Source: Epiperipatus broadwayi (lineage: Eukaryota; Onychophora; Udeonychophora; Euonychophora; Peripatidae). From it: a stretch of DNA of 64,000 nt. Shown here one piece after another: positions 23,500 through 35,421 of this stretch; the first letter of the stretch is position 1, and each line of letters opens with the position of its first letter. The DNA lies in assembly GCA_028023455.1 (NCBI GenBank), contig JAQFVV010000285.1, forward strand, positions 931,501 through 995,500, in the 5' to 3' direction. A program made the translations under genes and the position numbers. Under the pieces are notes generated by a model that was not told where the DNA came from, searched no databases, and saw only the letters and a list, made by a program, of their open reading frames with translations.

Positions 23500-24689
23500 A
23501 AATTACTGCCAAATACAATTCTTAAAAATAATAACAATACAAAAATATTATAAATTTATTTAAAAGTAATTACTTTAGTAATTAATATTTGTTATATTAT
23601 ACACACCCTTAATTTCTAATCAAATAAAACGTTAATGTGCGTCATATATATATACATATTTATCTGTTTTTTAGTAAACACTCTGTAGAAAAGCTTGGTC
23701 GTTCTTAATTACAGAACGAAAAAAAAATCCACAGAAATAAAACAACAAAAATATGAGGTTAAAGATGAGTTTTATTTGGCTACAAACCAATTCGTGAATT
23801 ACAAATACTGGTCCCACTTACTATGCACTGTTTTTTTTTTTTTTTTGCAGTATGTTTTCGTTGCAAACTTTTCTTTCTGAGAGTATCAACACCCTGTCTA
23901 ATTGTATCTGTCATATATAGATAAAAGATAAAACTGCAGCACAAAGGCCTCTTCAACAGTCTCTCATCGAGAAATAAGAAATAATAAGATATTACCAAGC
24001 TAAACAATTACCAAAAGATGTGAGTTTGAATCCATGTTTTATTCTTTAGCTAGTAGTAGTTAACTATCTAAAAGAAATAATTCTAAACTTATTCGGTAAC
24101 CGAAATTTTCTATAAAATTCATATTTCTCTCAAATTGGAACCTAATTTGTATTGATGACCAGTAAATGTTCTATTTCCACGGCTCGAAACATTGTAATAC
24201 AAATACATAACTTTGTTAATGATTGTATGATCAATCTTTTCTTAATATTATAGAAAAATAACTTAATATATATATACACATTGGTTTTTGTCTAAAAAAA
24301 AGTAAGTATTTAAAATTAATAAATTTATATCAGCAATGTTATTTTTGAAAAAAAAAAATTAAACAGAAAGTAGATTTTTTTGTATAGTTTGAATAAAAAT
24401 TTTGAAAAAGAAATGTATTATTAGCAAGAATATAATAATTTGTATGTGTAGCAAAACAATGATCTAGTTTATTTATATAGTGATTTATTTATCTATTGAT
24501 TCAATAATGTTTTTAAAAGTTAGTACATTTCTCATCATCATTGACACATAAACAAAAAATGTTTTAAAACTATTAAAACGAAAAGAGTCACTCAATTTTA
24601 TGTAACACTATGCCCCTAAGACACAGTTTTGCGATGCTAAATCTCTGTCGTGTTGCAATTTACTTTAGAAAGAAAAAAGAAACATTTAG
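23500..24689. other. AT-rich intergenic DNA
   Basis: No gene recognised. Confidence 0.5.
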
Positions 24690-24697
24690 AGATAAAA

Positions 24698-24812
24698 AGT
24701 GTCTTGCATTGGTGGTCGAGAGGTCAGCGCTACTACCTTGCAGTTGCAGGCAGTTGCCCGAGTTGCGGGTTCGCGTCCCGGCCGATGCTATGACACTTAA
24801 AAAAAAAAAAAA
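24698..24812 (+). mobile_element. tRNA-derived SINE, copy 3 (best-preserved boxes)
   Basis: The A box tggtcgagagg is at 24713-24723 and the B box ggttcgcgtcc at 24768-24778, both close to the pol III consensus. The tail is gctatgacactt plus a poly(A) run. Target-site duplication agataaaa lies at 24690-24697 and 24813-24820. Confidence 0.88.
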
Positions 24813-25171
24813 AGATAAAACAAATTAAGGATACCCCCCCCCCCCCATACGAATTAAAAAGTTAAAACTTAGAATATTGAACCATATCTATAAAAATGAC
24901 AATTACATTTATGGGCAATTATATATTATGTAATATTTGATTACTAAAACGGTTTACCTTTATAAGATGTGATATGTTGGACTATTTCCATCATTTATGA
25001 GTGTATGTTGAATGTATAGAAAATTTTAAACTTTATTTAAACTTTCCAAATAAAATTAACTTGTTAGTAATAACACACAAATAGACAATACAGGTTAGTA
25101 TGGGGGTTGTTACATTGAATTTATATATATATGAAAATATTTCAAATGCATACCACTATCTGAAATAAATA

Positions 25172-25311
25172 TCAAATCACCTCAAACGTTAAGAAATTTT
25201 CAGCTACGCCCTCTGTGAAATAAACGTTTAGAGCTGTTTTGAGATGCGGGCGCTAAATATTTATTTCACAGAGGGCCTAATTGTAATTTCTTAAAGTTTG
25301 AGGTGATTTGA
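25172..25311. mobile_element. MITE with TA target duplication, 140 bp
   Basis: Terminal inverted repeats start tcaaatcacctcaaac and extend inward for about 60 bp with few mismatches (ccctctgtgaaataaacg against its complement). The ends are flanked by TA on both sides, as for Tc1/mariner-type MITEs. No coding capacity. Confidence 0.75.
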
Positions 25312-25628
25312 TATATATAAAGAGCAACATATAAACAAAAATAATGTATATATAAATATTTGTAATCAAATACATATACAGTATCCGAGCAGAAGTAAAT
25401 CAAATTATCTATAATCTGTGGACAAATAAAACTCATGTATTAATAAATAATAAAGAAATGAGTGAATTTACCCAATTCTTTCATGTTTCAATCTTTATGA
25501 GTTTTTATTTGATAACAGTGTTGAAACTTAAGAATGAATATTATACATTAATTGTTTTGAAATTGCAATTATGTAAATAAAGAATAGAGACTGAATTTCA
25601 TTTTTAACTATTTTTCTAACATCAGTTT

Positions 25629-25950
25629 TCAACATGGATAGGATGACAATCTTGGCACTAACGTGGGCTTTGAATGTTCCATCATCAGATTTTCAATAAA
25701 ATGGACAGCTGAAGAGTTGTGTGTTGGAGTGGTTTGAAGCCTGTCCATTAAAGTATGAAGATTGGCTATCTTAATATAAAGCTGAGCACTGACTGTATAT
25801 ATGTGTGGAGATGGTAATTTGGACTCACTTAGCACGAAGTACATATATTGGTGATTATTTATCTTTTCAACATGTGTGTGATCAGGTGAAGATGGCATGG
25901 AGAGTTGAGGGTTATGTGGAAGTCTGAGTTCAAATACCTTATATATAACA
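25629..25950 (+). repeat. Family 3 hammerhead repeat, copy b
   Basis: Sense copy. At about 25825-25860 only the 3' half of the ribozyme remains (agcacgaagtacatatattgg); the CUGAUGA box is deleted. It still has C11.1-G12 as CG, supporting a CG at that place in the ancestor. Confidence 0.8.
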
Positions 25951-26163
25951 TCAGTTTTGTAAATGTAAATATCACATATATATTTAAGTCAGTGTAATAT
26001 ATAATTTCTACACTTAATTTCCAGTAATGTCAGCAAACAAAAACTTATAAAGATCAAAAACTAAAAGAACAGGTGAATTCACATGATTCTTTATTGCTTT
26101 CTGATATATGAGTATTATGTATTTTTGAAGAATTTTGTTGAATTTCGTACACACAAAGAGAAG

Positions 26164-26510
26164 TCAATATGGGTGTGATAAGAATCTCGGCCTCAGGGTG
26201 GCCTTTGAGCATTTCATCATCAGATTTTCAATTGGATGGACGGTTGAAGAGTTGGAGTGTGTAGTAGATTGGAGCCTGTCCATTAAAGTATGAAGATTGT
26301 CTATCTTAATATATATCTGAGCACTTGTAGTATATATGTGTGGGAGATGATAATCTGGACCAACTGATGATTGCTGGTTTAGCATGAAATACATATATTG
26401 GTGATTATTTATCTTTTCAGCATATATGGGTTTGAGTGTATCAGTGTTATTAGATAGAATGGAGAGTGATGGGTCATCTGAAAGTCTGTGCTCATTTACC
26501 CTATATATTA
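26164..26510 (+). repeat. Family 3 hammerhead repeat, copy c
   Basis: Best-preserved sense copy. It shares nearly all segments with copy a in opposite orientation and with copy b in tandem. Confidence 0.85.
26359..26402 (+). ncRNA. Hammerhead ribozyme, type I, family 3 copy c (core intact)
   Basis: Stem I ACCAA (26359-26363) pairs with UUGGU (26398-26402). CUGAUGA is at 26364-26370, stem II UGCU/AGCA lies within 26371-26385, and GAAA is at 26386-26389. Stem III is A-U, U-A, A-U around CA, ending at U16.1 (26396), and H17 = A at 26397. Core consensus is complete. The 10.1-11.1 pair is U/U. Predicted cleavage is between 26397 and 26398. Confidence 0.82.
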
Positions 26511-26689
26511 AATTTATAAACTGATATTTGATTACCATTATAGAAACTGTTAAAAATTAGATTCAGTCTCTGTTCTCTATTTGCACAATTGCAATTTCAA
26601 ATTAATTAATGCTGTATTGAAATCAGGCTAATATATAATTTCCACTCTTTTTTTTTAATATTTGAATACAAGCATGATTCATATACTTG

Positions 26690-26985
26690 GAGTTTAGATG
26701 TGATTATAGGGGATTTGAATATGGATATTTAAGCTCCTTTCAACTATGCATTCTATCTCATACAACTCAAACACAAACAAACAATTGAAAAAAATAAATA
26801 ATCTCCAAAATATGTATTTCATGCTAAACCAGCATTCATCAATTAGTCTGGTTCAGATCATCATCTCCTATACATATATACAATCAGTGCTCAGTTTATA
26901 TTAAGATAGCAAATCTTCAAACTTTAATGGACAACCTTTTAATCTATTCCATCCTCCAACTCTTCAGCCTGTGTTCATATCCCCC
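26690..26985 (-). repeat. Family 3 hammerhead repeat, copy d (inverted)
   Basis: Antisense copy following the tandem array. Its ribozyme (about 26805-26846) keeps a perfect 5-bp stem II and GAAA but reads UUGAUGA (C3U) and has a weakened stem I. Confidence 0.75.
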
Positions 26986-26999
26986 CATAATTACTCTTA

Positions 27000-27700
27000 T
27001 TTTTTTGAAATGCATTTAAAATTAAACATTGAAACAGTGGGTGAATTTAATCTATTCTTACTATTTGTAGATATTTAAGAATATTTATAGCTTACAAAGA
27101 AGTTGGTTTATTACTCTTTGGGTTTTATATACATTAAGATATGTGTATTTTCATACTTACATTTAAAAATTGTTATATGATTACAGTTATAGAAGTTGCT
27201 AAAAATGAAATTTAATCTTTATGTTGTTACTGAATAATTGAAATTTTAACATAACAAATTTTATATGTAAAGCCACTATATTATTGATAATTTGATGATG
27301 TAACAGTATTACTCATCATTAGCTTATAGAGGAGTTAGTTTATTTCCACTTAGATATCAAAAGTTATGCATATTTGGAATTTACATTTACAAACTGATAT
27401 TTGATTATTATTATACAAATTATTAAGAGTGAAATTCTGGCTCTATTCTCTGTTTGGACAATTATAATTTCAACATGCCATATTTAAATTGGGCTAATAT
27501 GTTAGTATGTAATTTGCATTAATATGATCAAATAATGTTAGCAAACAGGTTATAAAGATTGAAAGCTTTGAGAATAAAAGAACTTATTCTATTGTTATCA
27601 TTTGCTAATGTATGAGTGCTACTTATTCATAGCTTTCATGGTAGTTGATTTACTTCCATTTGTATTAGATATTTATAATCCTACATAGAATCAAGTATAA
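27000..27700. repeat. Degenerate linker repeats of the family 3 array
   Basis: Segments such as tgatatttgattattatta, gtaatttgcattaatatg and gcaaacaggttataaagattg are drifted copies of the linker seen at 25950-26160 and 26510-26690. No ribozyme core here. Confidence 0.5.
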
Positions 27701-28019
27701 GGATACAAACATAAACACACCTATATATATCTAAGTAGACATGTTACCACATATGTCCATTCGATATATATATATAAAAATAATAATTTATATAGCTAAG
27801 TATTTATACATTAAAAATGTATATAAAGACTATACAATATGTATCTAAGTAATAGAAATGTAAATAAATATACATAAAAGTACATGCATAGTTATATGCA
27901 GAATAATACATATGTTAAACAAGAAAAATTGCAATTATCTATTGAAACCCACAAACAAATATAAATTACTATAAATATATAGGTTAATAGAGAAAACTTG
28001 TTAAATATCAGAGAATTGG

Positions 28020-28810
28020 AAATTAGTAGTGACTGATAGTCTCCTAGCAACATCAAAAGGCAAAGGTTATCTCTGTTTACATGGATATAATCTCATTATT
28101 TATATTCTTCATTATAATAACAATCAATGGAAATATTTAATTCAGCATTTACAACTCTCTGGAGAAGTTTAAAATACTATTTGCAGAATTTCAAGAAAGA
28201 TGTTATTTTTTTACATTTTCATAGCAATTAATATAACTTTCTGGGTTTAAATCCATTTAATAACTTGGGTTTGAAATAAAAGATGATCTTCTTTTACTTC
28301 AACAGAAAACCCTGCTATTATGAGTTAATGGATACAACTTCTCTGCCTCAGATAATTCTAATTAACTGATTGTTTTCTAGCAACATTAAAATGAAAATGT
28401 TATTTATGTTTACATGGTACAATATTTTTCATTCTATTCTTTATTATAATAACAATCAGTGAAAATATTTAATATGACATCTACAACTCTCTGGAGAAGT
28501 TTAAAATATTATTTGCAGATTGTTAAGAAAGACATTCTTTTCATATTCATACATATAAAAATAGCTTTTTGGATTTAAAATGAATTTAACAACTTACTTC
28601 AACAAAAAAACAACAACAACTAAAAAGCTATTATAGGTTTATGGAAAAAAATTGCTTAGGTTCAGGGGCATTGTCAAATAGTAATTAATGACTTTCTGGT
28701 AACATCAAATGACAAAAATTATTTCTGTTTACATGGGTATAATCACCTTATTTCTATTCATTATAATAACAATCCATGAAAATATTTAATTTAACATAAG
28801 TGTGTATTTA
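28020..28810 (+). repeat. Tandem repeat, about 330-bp unit, about 2.4 copies
   Basis: The ordered blocks ctagcaacat, tgtttacatgg, ttcattataataacaatc and caactctctggagaagttt recur near 28040/28375/28690, 28075/28410/28720, 28108/28438/28757 and 28150/28480. The third unit is cut short. No hammerhead core or coding frame seen, so this is a separate family. Confidence 0.7.
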
Positions 28811-29635
28811 TATATATAGTAATACCTATTAACATAACATTAGAATTTCAAGCCAATCACTTGGTCAATTATATAAATTATACAATGAATGTGAAATGTA
28901 AAATAAAATCAATAAGCCATTAGATATAAAAAAAACATTTTATGTATATATCATAAATTTATACACATACATATATATATATTGCCCCAAATTTACACCT
29001 CAATCAGGCTAGCCAAAACAATGTAAACTCTAAAACACAATCAATAGTTTCACTGCTACAAGAAGACTTCTCAAATGGTATATATTTTTGGCTGGTCTAG
29101 TTGAATTATAAATTTGGGATAATTTTGATTATTTTATTGACTAGTTTTTAGGTTTAGGCTTTTAAAGTTTATATATACACATTTATTTTACTATTTTAAA
29201 ACATATGATTAATTAGAACATCTTGTTTATTATCAATGGATGTTGCTACTGTCATCTTTTTCTACATATTAATTTGCACATGTTAAATTATTACTTTTTT
29301 AATGAAAACAATAAGCAAATACTTAAAATCAAATCTTATTTAATGGGTGAGTTAAAAATACTATGCTTAACAACATTCATAATTATGTGACAATACATTT
29401 CAGATCAGTACTTAACTACTCAGCTTCAAGAACTTTATATGAATTCTACAGTTTAACCAAAAGAATATTTTTATTCGAAAGTCATCTATTAAAAGCTTCA
29501 GTTATTAGGAGCTACCAAATGATAGTGTAATTTCAATCCTATCACCAGACAGTATCCTTTATCAATGATGAATTGAGACTGAAATTAAATTATAGTATCA
29601 TCTAATATAACTCATGATTAAAATAGATGGATCTA
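28811..29635. other. AT-rich intergenic DNA
   Basis: No gene recognised. A short TIR-like pair around aagcttcag is not convincing. Confidence 0.45.
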
Positions 29636-29639
29636 GAGA

Positions 29640-30000
29640 ATCATTTACAAAATGATATTATTAAAGGGGATTTGAACCCAGACTTTCAAGCTCCTTTCAG
29701 TCATTCACTCTATCTGATATAATTGGTACACATGACCACATACATATGAAAAAGATAAATGATATCTAATATACATATTTTGTGCTGAAGCAGCACTCAT
29801 CAGTTGATCTGCATCATCATCTTCCATATATATATATATATATATATATATTCAGTGTTCAAGCATGATAGAAAATCTACAAACTTTAATGGACAGGCTT
29901 CTCTCCAACTCTTGAGCCATCCATTATTGAAAATCTGATGTTGGAATGTTCAAACCCCTTATTGAGGCCATTATTATAATCATACCCATGTTGACCTTAA
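29640..30000 (-). repeat. Family 3 hammerhead repeat, copy e
   Basis: Antisense copy. The ribozyme (29766-29808, minus) keeps CUGAUGA and a perfect 6-bp stem II (GUGCUG/CAGCAC), but GAAA reads AAAA, so the catalytic G12 is lost. Confidence 0.8.
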
Positions 30001-30644
30001 GTCATTTCTGATCCCTCCTATGTAGGGCCTTAATAAGTACATTTACATCTAGATTAAGTATATATATATATTACACTAATATTTAAATATTACAAAAGGA
30101 TAATAAGCTGAAGAATTATGGATTGCTGTATTGATATTAAACTCTATGGCTTACTTTAAATGATAATATCTACAAATATGTTTTTTTGTCATAATATATC
30201 TATACGGATATTAGTGTGTCTTTCTTTACTATGGTGACTAGCATTAATTTAAAATTATTAATTCATAAATCAATAAATTTATAAATACAAACAATGTATA
30301 AATGGACTACAATTTTATGCATTATAAAACACAGATAATTATAATATAATGTAATTTAAGAACTGACTCGAATTTTTATGAAGTAACATTTTAATTTATA
30401 ATTCAATATTTATATATAAGAATACATATTTACAAATTTAATTACAATAATTTCGAAATCACATACTTTTATGTATTTATTTATTAATTTCTACTAGTAT
30501 TAATTACAAAGATAATGAAATAAAAGATCTGCCAACTGGTAATTTGTAACAATTTAAGATTTTTTGAATCTATTTAATACCAAAATATTATATTCTAAAA
30601 TATATTTGTTTTAAATATTTTAATTTGATAAGTGTATGTAGTAT

Positions 30645-30650
<6 letters not shown>
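30001..30650. other. AT-rich intergenic DNA
   Basis: Nothing recognised. Confidence 0.5.
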
Positions 30651-30835
<185 letters not shown>

Positions 30836-31235
30836 TCTATCTATTTATCTATTCATCCATCTATATCTGTCTACCTGTCTATTGAACTGACTAACATTTA
30901 TCTCTCAACATATCTATTCCTTTATCTATCTGTCTATTTATCGTATTTATATATCTATCAATTTATCTGCCCATTTTCTTATCTATTTACCAACCTGCCT
31001 ATCTATCTAAAAATATGCATATATCTTATTTACAATACATTTTATTTACATTTAATAAAATCATTATTTCTTAATAAATATTTCACTATTTTCTTTTCAA
31101 ATATGGCCCATTAATTTCAATATATTTAAAATAATAATAATAATTTAACAAACTTTTCTTTTCAAATCTTGGTTTATATTTTGAAGTCATTTCACTTTTC
31201 TTTGAAATTTTCGATCATATTCCAGGTCATTGTAT

Positions 31236-31541
31236 AAGGATTATTCTTCTTTCTTATGTTCATGTTTATCTTCATCCTTTTTGTAAAGGATGAAGACAAA
31301 CATAAAAGGTGACGACAAATATGAAAGTAAGTGAAAAGAATAATTCTTGTCAATAATAATGGTCGAAAATTTGGAAGAAAAATGAAATAAGGATTATTCT
31401 TCTTTCTTATGTTCATGTTTATCTTCATCCTTTTTGTAAAGGATGAAGACAAACATAAAAGGTGATGACAAATATGAAAGTAAGTGAAAAGAATAATTCT
31501 TGTCAATAATAATGGTCGAAAATTTGGAAGAAAAATGAAAT
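31236..31541. repeat. 153-bp tandem duplication with an internal hairpin
   Basis: Copies 31236-31388 and 31389-31541 are nearly identical; one visible difference is acgac against atgac, a CpG-type change. Each unit contains the hairpin tcttcatccttt...aaaggatgaagac and outer complementary segments around agaataattctt. Such near identity implies a recent event. Confidence 0.85.
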
Positions 31542-32249
31542 AAAAATTGGTTCATGAAATAAACCAAGATATAAAAAGAAAAAAATGTTACATTAACTTG
31601 TCGTTTATACATATATATATATCAAACATCATTCAAATCAGCAAAAAATTAGTTCTCAACAGCCTAACCATGAATATACGGTATACTTGATACAATAAAT
31701 CTTATTAAATTTTATATTTAAATTCTGTTTTAGTATTTTTTTACTTTAATAATTAGAAGGACAAAATATCAAAATGTAATATATATATTTTATTTACAGT
31801 GACTACAATAAAATTTTATTACTTCTAGTAACTTTTTTTACACGTTTAAAATTAAAAGGTACTTTAGAAAATATATTTTATGCATTATATTTAGGTGTAT
31901 ACAAACACACGCGCGCGCGTATATATGTCATCACCAGTCATTCGGTATTGTAATTATTTTTATTTAAAAATAAAAAAGTAAAAAAAAAAAAAAACAGCAT
32001 AAAAATTGGCAGTTGGTTATGGATTATGAGATTTTATTTTTTTAAATATATATATGAGGGTTTGTTTTTTTTTTAATTTTTATTGTTAAACGCTTCTCAG
32101 GATGGCAAACATGGTCTCTGTTGGCAATAGGTTTATTTACTTTTATATATTGGTATTTTTAATAGATTTTATTCCAGAGTTATATATATAATATAATGAG
32201 TGTGCTAATAGCTCTAAACAAGCATTTCTATAAATGCCACAAGAGAAAG

Positions 32250-32335
32250 CATTTAAAACCTCTTATCTATAATTATGCTAACCCCAAAAGGGTTTTAATC
32301 TCTTATCTAGAATTATTTTTACTCCAAAAGGGTTT
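32250..32335 (+). repeat. 40-bp direct repeat pair
   Basis: tcttatctataattatg... and tcttatctagaattatt..., each ending in ccaaaagggtttt, at 32261 and 32301. Confidence 0.7.
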
Positions 32336-32520
32336 TGAGTGAATGGCTCTTGTCAGTGAAGGTGCTAAGTCATTCAGACATTAGATCCAAAATACAAACT
32401 CAAGCCCCGCATTTATCAAATACTTAACTATTAAGTAGAAAATCTGAAATTTTCAGACATCTATATGTCTTCAAATCAAGCTATCTAACTTAAATAATTA
32501 TATGGGACTGATACATCATA
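32330..32520 (-). repeat. Diverged relative of the family 1/2 repeat
   Basis: The blocks gtcagtgaagg, gacatctatatgtcttcaaa and atatgggactgatac align in order with the minus-strand form of family 1 at 860-1020. The ribozyme box position reads CUGACAA with no GAAA, so no active hammerhead remains. Confidence 0.55.
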
Positions 32521-33400
32521 TAATAATAGCCTTAGCAATATAACTTAATGTCCTAAGTAATTGTGATCAGACTGGGTATCCAGTGACATTTTTTGACAAT
32601 CATTCACCTCAAACATGTCCAAGTACAGAGACAATCTATCCCTTGCCACTATAGATGTTATTGATTTATTTATAGCATATCTTCCATACTGCAAATTAGT
32701 GTGGCATCACTAAACTAAACAGCATTTATAGGTCAGGTTCAAATCCAAAACTAGCTTCTTAGATGTTAACCCTCCGTTTCACCACTGCTAGCTCAGAAAA
32801 ATATAGTAATGCATAACAAAGTGTGTGTAATAGCTATTCTAAACTAGATTTGAAATGACAGAGAGAAATGATCAACTAGATTAAACTAATATGAATATAA
32901 TAAAATAAAAAAAACATTTTTTCTATACATTTATAACATTTGCATGCTTTATATTAGATTTCAGGTCGAATGCAATGCATAACAAATCATATGTATTTAG
33001 GTGGGTTTTTATTCGTATTGGAGAAAATTCATTCGAACTAGATTGAATTTAATATTTGAGCTTTGATATGATTACATGGAATATAAAACAATCACATAAT
33101 TATTATTATTCAACTAATACCAATTAATACCTTAATAATACAAATAAAGATGGGGAAAATATAAATCAATCATTAAACAGAAATAAATATTATATACTAA
33201 ACATTGAATAATAAAATTATAAATTCTATTTGCTCTAACTTTTAGAACATTATGTTAATAGTAATATTAGCGATTAAGCCAATGCACATGCGCTTTAAAA
33301 ATAAATTATAAATGAATACTAAATTTTTCCAGACACAGAGTTACTCGGAGAAAATAATTATTATTTTTAATTTTGCTATAACTATTATTATTTTTTGTAA
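32521..33400. other. AT-rich intergenic DNA
   Basis: Nothing recognised. It lies downstream of the candidate host gene's poly(A) site. Confidence 0.5.
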
Positions 33401-33406
33401 AGGTCT

Positions 33407-33412
33407 TTTATT
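33407..33412 (-). promoter_or_regulatory. Candidate poly(A) signal AATAAA
   Basis: Minus-strand AATAAA about 290 bases after the stop codon of the exon at 33702-33914. The interval is less AT-rich than typical spacer, consistent with a 3' UTR. Confidence 0.45.
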
Positions 33413-33701
33413 CTAAATAAACATATATAAATTGATTTTTTATAAGACAGAAACCATCATGAAAGTTCAAGGCTTCACTTGGGGTTCTTTTCTTGAGTTC
33501 TTCTCTGGGCAGGATGATAGAATTGCTAGATTATGCATTAAACATGAATAGACTTACAAATATTAAGGAAAAAATGGCAGGCACTTATCGTTCTTCATAA
33601 GCAGTTGTTGCAGGTAGAAACAACACATTTTTAAAAATTGTCTTTAGCAGGAGCTACATAATTCCAGATTTAATAATCAACCAGTGAACTAATAAGGTTT
33701 T

Positions 33702-33914
33702 TCACACCAGCATAGTAAGATTTTCAGCTATTGTACCGTTTTCCATATTAGCTGTAATTAATAGTTTGCTAATTAATTGCTTCTTAAATAACCGGAAGTG
33801 CCATTCTAACCAGGATAAATTTTCTGGAGTGCTGTTAAGCAGAGTTTTTTCTAATTGAGATGATCCAGAAGGCTTTGACTGCCATGTTACAGATTTCTTA
33901 AGACATTCTTCTCT
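33702..33914 (-). CDS. Candidate terminal exon of a host gene, unknown product
   Basis: Minus strand. A strong acceptor (pyrimidine-rich tract ending ttctttttgttttag) precedes 33914. From there a frame of 70 codons runs without a stop to TGA at 33702-33704. It starts REECLKKSVTWQSKP and contains ENLSWLEWHFRLFKKQL, with a normal amino-acid mix including three tryptophans, unlike AT-driven chance frames around it. A poly(A) signal follows. I do not recognise the family. If real, upstream exons lie at higher coordinates, possibly outside the window. A transposon-derived exon cannot be excluded. Confidence 0.5.
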   Translation of the reverse strand, partial: REECLKKSVTWQSKPSGSSQLEKTLLNSTPENLSWLEWHFRLFKKQLISKLLITANMENGTIAENLTMLV

Positions 33915-33929
33915 CTAAAACAAAAAGAA

Positions 33930-34570
33930 CCTGGAAATGTATCTTTATTTATTGTTGCATATTAGTTTTAACTAATTACATTTTTTGTTCAATACACAAA
34001 TAACATTTCTTTATCTTTTCAAAAAATACTAAATAAAATCCAAGAATTATCCCCTCCCCCTTTTTTTTAAAAAAATCTTTATGGGTTTCAAATTACTTAC
34101 ATTCATTTTATTAGTAATTTTTCCAAATTTAACTTTCATCTTTTTCTTTATATACAGAATTACTTGATAAAATATAAATTCTTAATTAATACTAGATAGC
34201 AATACATTCTTATTATTATCTGATTAAATATATATATTTTTGATGATCAAAGTACATAATTTAGATATCTTGCTGATGTCAATTAAAAGGTTTGTAATTT
34301 TTATTAAACAAAAAAAAAAAAACTTTTGCTCATAATTTGAATACTCAAAAATCTTTATTGTTATATATAGGATAGACCTATTTTCCATCCAATTTCTTTT
34401 TAAAACATATTAGTTATATAATTCTGCCTTTTTCCAAGGTCAGTTTTAGTAACATAAATGAATCGAAGATCATCCATTCCTCCACTGTATGACTGTGCTG
34501 ATCACATTTAACTTATACATAACAAGAATTAATTCATTTTTTTCCTTTTATATATCTATTTTAGCATTTA
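33930..34570. other. Intron or intergenic DNA
   Basis: A short minus-strand stretch at 34395-34497 has coding-like composition (SGGMDDLRFIYVTKTDLGK), preceded by an AG, but without a good donor or pyrimidine tract. It may be a further exon of the gene ending at 33702. Confidence 0.3.
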
Positions 34571-34573
34571 ACC

Positions 34574-35025
34574 ACTCAACATCACATGATTACCATTTCG
34601 TAGGCATGCTCAATACCAATCCTGCCTAATAAGATAGTGGTGGTTATGGTTATTAAAGAACCAAAGACACCAAAATGTATGGGTACTGAACTGAGTTCAG
34701 AGTTATATGACTATATAGCTTGGATTGAAAATATTATTGTGTTTTCAATTTTAAACCCATAGTTTTGTACTTAAGTAGAGATAAAAGTGGCTGCTAGAGG
34801 GTTGCATTAGATCCTAAGATCTATATGCAGTGCTCTCAGATCCAATGCTCCTCACAATGAAAGTCACAAGATAGAAACTAGTCTGGGGATATTGTATGAG
34901 TAGGCACTAGATAGCGATTTTATACACAAGACTTCTGGCATCCACTAATTACTCTGGTTTGCACTGAGTGGCACTACTGTATGGGGAGTTTGCCTATTTT
35001 ACCATTTGTGTGAAAAGCTAGTAAG
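34574..35025 (+). repeat. Family 2 hammerhead repeat, copy a
   Basis: A single sense unit matching the palindromic array at 35221-36255. The ribozyme (about 34850-34900) is broken: the CUGAUGA box reads CAAUGAA, although GAAA, stem III and the UC site survive. Confidence 0.85.
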
Positions 35026-35104
35026 GTTAGTCTAGTTTTATTTTACATGGAATGGGTTCTAAACTGGTACTATATATATATGTGTGTGTATTTGTGTGTG
35101 TGTG

Positions 35105-35220
35105 TAATTTTCTTATACTGAATATTTCCTATATGTGTAATTAGATGGATTTGAACTCAGGACTTTCCTATCTATTCATCCTCCATTCCATCTCAAACAA
35201 TTGATGCACATGTTTACATA
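35105..35220 (-). repeat. Family 3 copy f, left part, interrupted by family 2
   Basis: Antisense family 3 terminal segment (ggatttgaactcagg...caattgatgcacatg). The rest of the copy resumes at 36256 after a family 2 array. Confidence 0.75.
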
Positions 35221-35379
35221 CATCACATGATCACTATCTCATACTAGCACATAATTGTTGTAAACAAAGGCAAAACTCTTTTCTCCATACAGCAGTGCCA
35301 TCCTGTGCTAACCAGAGTAATCAATAGATGCCAGAAGGCTTGTGCATAAAATCCCTATCTAGTGCCTACTCATCCAACA

Positions 35380-35421
35380 TCCCCAGACTAGTTTATGGCT
35401 TGTGGCCATCATCAGTGAGGA
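35380..35421 (-). ncRNA. Hammerhead ribozyme relic, family 2 minus arm (G12U)
   Basis: Stem I UCCUCA/UGGGGA, CUGAUGA, stem II UGGC/GCCA and the UC site are all present on the minus strand, but GAAA reads UAAA (position 35395). G12 acts in catalysis, so this arm should be dead while the mirrored plus arm is intact. Confidence 0.75.

Larger units (their letters stand above)
25420..26690 (+). repeat. Family 3 tandem array, about 550-bp period
   Basis: Two family 3 cores in the same direction (25629-25950 and 26164-26510) are separated by a related linker, so ribozyme positions recur about 550 bp apart (near 25835 and 26386). Linker segments with aatttccagtaatgtcagc, ggtgaattcacatgattc and tgatatttgattaccatta recur, diverged, before, between and after the cores and again to 27700. 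In the first copy the CUGAUGA half of the ribozyme has been deleted. Confidence 0.7.

Noticed and set aside
24698-24820. Possible functional tRNA gene
   Set aside because: The A and B boxes are tRNA-like but no acceptor stem or cloverleaf closes; poly(A) tail and target-site duplication mark a SINE.
22379-26538. Three similar peptides (EKINNHQY...MDRLQ) suggesting a gene family
   Set aside because: They occur on both strands of a dispersed non-coding repeat (family 3), are interrupted in most copies, and conservation is explained by the ribozyme repeat.
34395-34497. Second exon of the minus-strand gene
   Set aside because: Coding-like peptide but poor pyrimidine tract and no donor; kept only as a remark.
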